Source: Candidatus Thermokryptus sp. (GTDB lineage Bacteria; Bacteroidota; Ignavibacteria; Kryptoniales; Kryptoniaceae). Taken from it: 6,383 nt of DNA. Below the pieces are notes generated by a model, which ran no database searches, had not been told where the DNA came from, and saw nothing but the letters and a program-made list of their open reading frames with translations. Below, piece after piece: positions 5,540-6,383 of the stretch (its first letter is position 1; each line of letters opens with the position of its first letter). The stretch is taken from the NCBI GenBank assembly GCA_028276305.1, contig JAPYWO010000080.1, positions 1 through 6,383 of the forward strand, written 5' to 3'. A program made the translations under genes and the position numbers.

Positions 5540-6383
5540 AAAAAGTTGGCTTAATTTACCACGAAGATTATTTAAAGCACGATACCGGCTCGGGTCATCC
5601 AGAAAGAAAAGAGAGGTTAATTGCAATAGTTGAACATTTAAGGAAGTCGGACATTAAAGATATGATAAACTGGTTTTCGCCGGAATCAAGAAAGGATGTT
5701 AAAAAGTGGATTTTGAAGGTTCATTCGCCAAGGCACTTTGAGTTTGTCAAAAGCAGTATTCTTGCGGGGATTAGATTGCTTGATTTTGGAGATACTTATG
5801 TAAGTAAAGATTCGTTTGATGTTGCTTTGCTTGCTGTTTCTGGGGTTATTGATGGGGTTGATAAAATTTTTGGTGCGGGTTTTGACAAGGTTTTTTGCGC
5901 TGTAAGACCGCCCGGACATCACGCCGAAAGTGACAAGGTTATGGGTTTTTGTTTATTTAACAATGTAGCAATTGCAGCAAGATATGCCCAGGAAGTTTTT
6001 AAAGTTGGGAAAGTGGCAATAATTGATTGGGATGTGCATCATGGCAACGGGACTCAAGAAATTTTTTATGATGACCCGACTGTTTTTTACATCAGTTTGC
6101 ATCAATATCCATTTTATCCAGGAACTGGTTCAAGCGATGAAAAGGGAACGGGGAAAGGTTATGGCTTCACCTTGAACTTCCCCATGCCAGCTGGTTCAGA
6201 TGATGAAGATTATCTAAAAGTTTTCGGCGAGGAAATTGTGCCAGCGCTTGAAAAATTTCAGCCGGAGTTTATAATTATTTCAGCTGGATTTGATGCGCAT
6301 CGCGATGACCCACTCGCTGGGATGAATTTAACTGAGGAAGCGTTTCATAAGATGACAAAGTTGACTAATGAGGTCGCGAGAAA
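5536..6383 (+). CDS. Histone-deacetylase-like zinc amidohydrolase, class II type (3' end outside the window)
   Basis: The first 282 residues of an enzyme of the arginase/deacetylase fold (Hist_deacetyl family, including AcuC, HDAC-like amidohydrolases and acetylpolyamine amidohydrolases). It hydrolyses an acetyl-amide bond with a single zinc ion in the cytoplasm. TGSGHPERKERL (17-28) is the usual N-terminal signature. RPPGHHAE holds the catalytic His128/His129 pair. IDWDVHHGNGTQ holds zinc ligands Asp166 and His168. SAGFDAH holds the third ligand, Asp253. The transition-state tyrosine near the C-terminus lies beyond the window. Most family members are 300-380 residues, so little is missing. 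The ATG at 5536 overlaps the VKOR stop by four bases, and GGGAG lies eight bases upstream, the only good Shine-Dalgarno in the window. The substrate cannot be told from sequence; acetylated proteins, polyamines and acetoin-pathway targets all occur in this family. Confidence 0.95.
   Translation, partial: MKKVGLIYHEDYLKHDTGSGHPERKERLIAIVEHLRKSDIKDMINWFSPESRKDVKKWILKVHSPRHFEFVKSSILAGIRLLDFGDTYVSKDSFDVALLAVSGVIDGVDKIFGAGFDKVFCAVRPPGHHAESDKVMGFCLFNNVAIAARYAQEVFKVGKVAIIDWDVHHGNGTQEIFYDDPTVFYISLHQYPFYPGTGSSDEKGTGKGYGFTLNFPMPAGSDDEDYLKVFGEEIVPALEKFQPEFIIISAGFDAHRDDPLAGMNLTEEAFHKMTKLTNEVAR

Noticed and set aside
5184..5922. Open frames 5184-5393 (plus) and 5686-5922 (minus)
   Set aside because: They overlap VKOR and the deacetylase, which have complete sets of active-site residues in their own frames.

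Overview
The window is a compact, AT-rich bacterial chromosome segment with no sign of mobile DNA: no transposase, integrase, CRISPR array or long repeat. Two gene groups diverge from a short intergenic region near 4734-4788. Most start codons lack a Shine-Dalgarno sequence, and two stretches resemble the Bacteroidota-type promoter (TTG, about 20 bp, TAnnTTTG). Together with the gene set, this suggests a member of the Fibrobacterota-Chlorobiota-Bacteroidota group, possibly a deep Ignavibacteria- or Kryptonia-like lineage. That placement is an inference of low confidence.

Left group, minus strand, read from 4733 down to 1. First comes a LolC/LolE-type permease (4733-3480). After 65 bp follows a two-transmembrane potassium channel with a cytoplasmic RCK domain, resembling MthK (3414-2275). 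Its stop codon overlaps the start of a small stand-alone cyclic-nucleotide-binding protein (2278-1769) in an ATGA junction. After 33 bp comes valyl-tRNA synthetase valS, which leaves the window after 578 codons. The short gaps allow one transcript, although a possible promoter lies before the channel gene.

Right group, plus strand. A tRNA-Cys(GCA) gene (4789-4861) is followed after 33 bp by rpmB (ribosomal protein L28, four-cysteine form). A strong intrinsic terminator follows rpmB, and its T-run ends exactly where the next start codon begins. That next gene encodes a single-domain VKOR-type disulfide-forming membrane protein (5117-5539). It overlaps by four bases (ATGA) a class II histone-deacetylase-like zinc amidohydrolase (5536 to the window end).

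Most of the genes are housekeeping. The most interesting point is the channel and cyclic-nucleotide-binding pair. A pore with an RCK ring and a separately encoded but apparently co-translated cNMP sensor looks like a possible two-protein ligand-gated potassium channel. Its RCK domain appears to lack the calcium ligands known from MthK. This is a hypothesis from gene order and motifs, not a demonstrated system. No gene-free stretch exceeds 300 bases; the longest gap is 65 bases.
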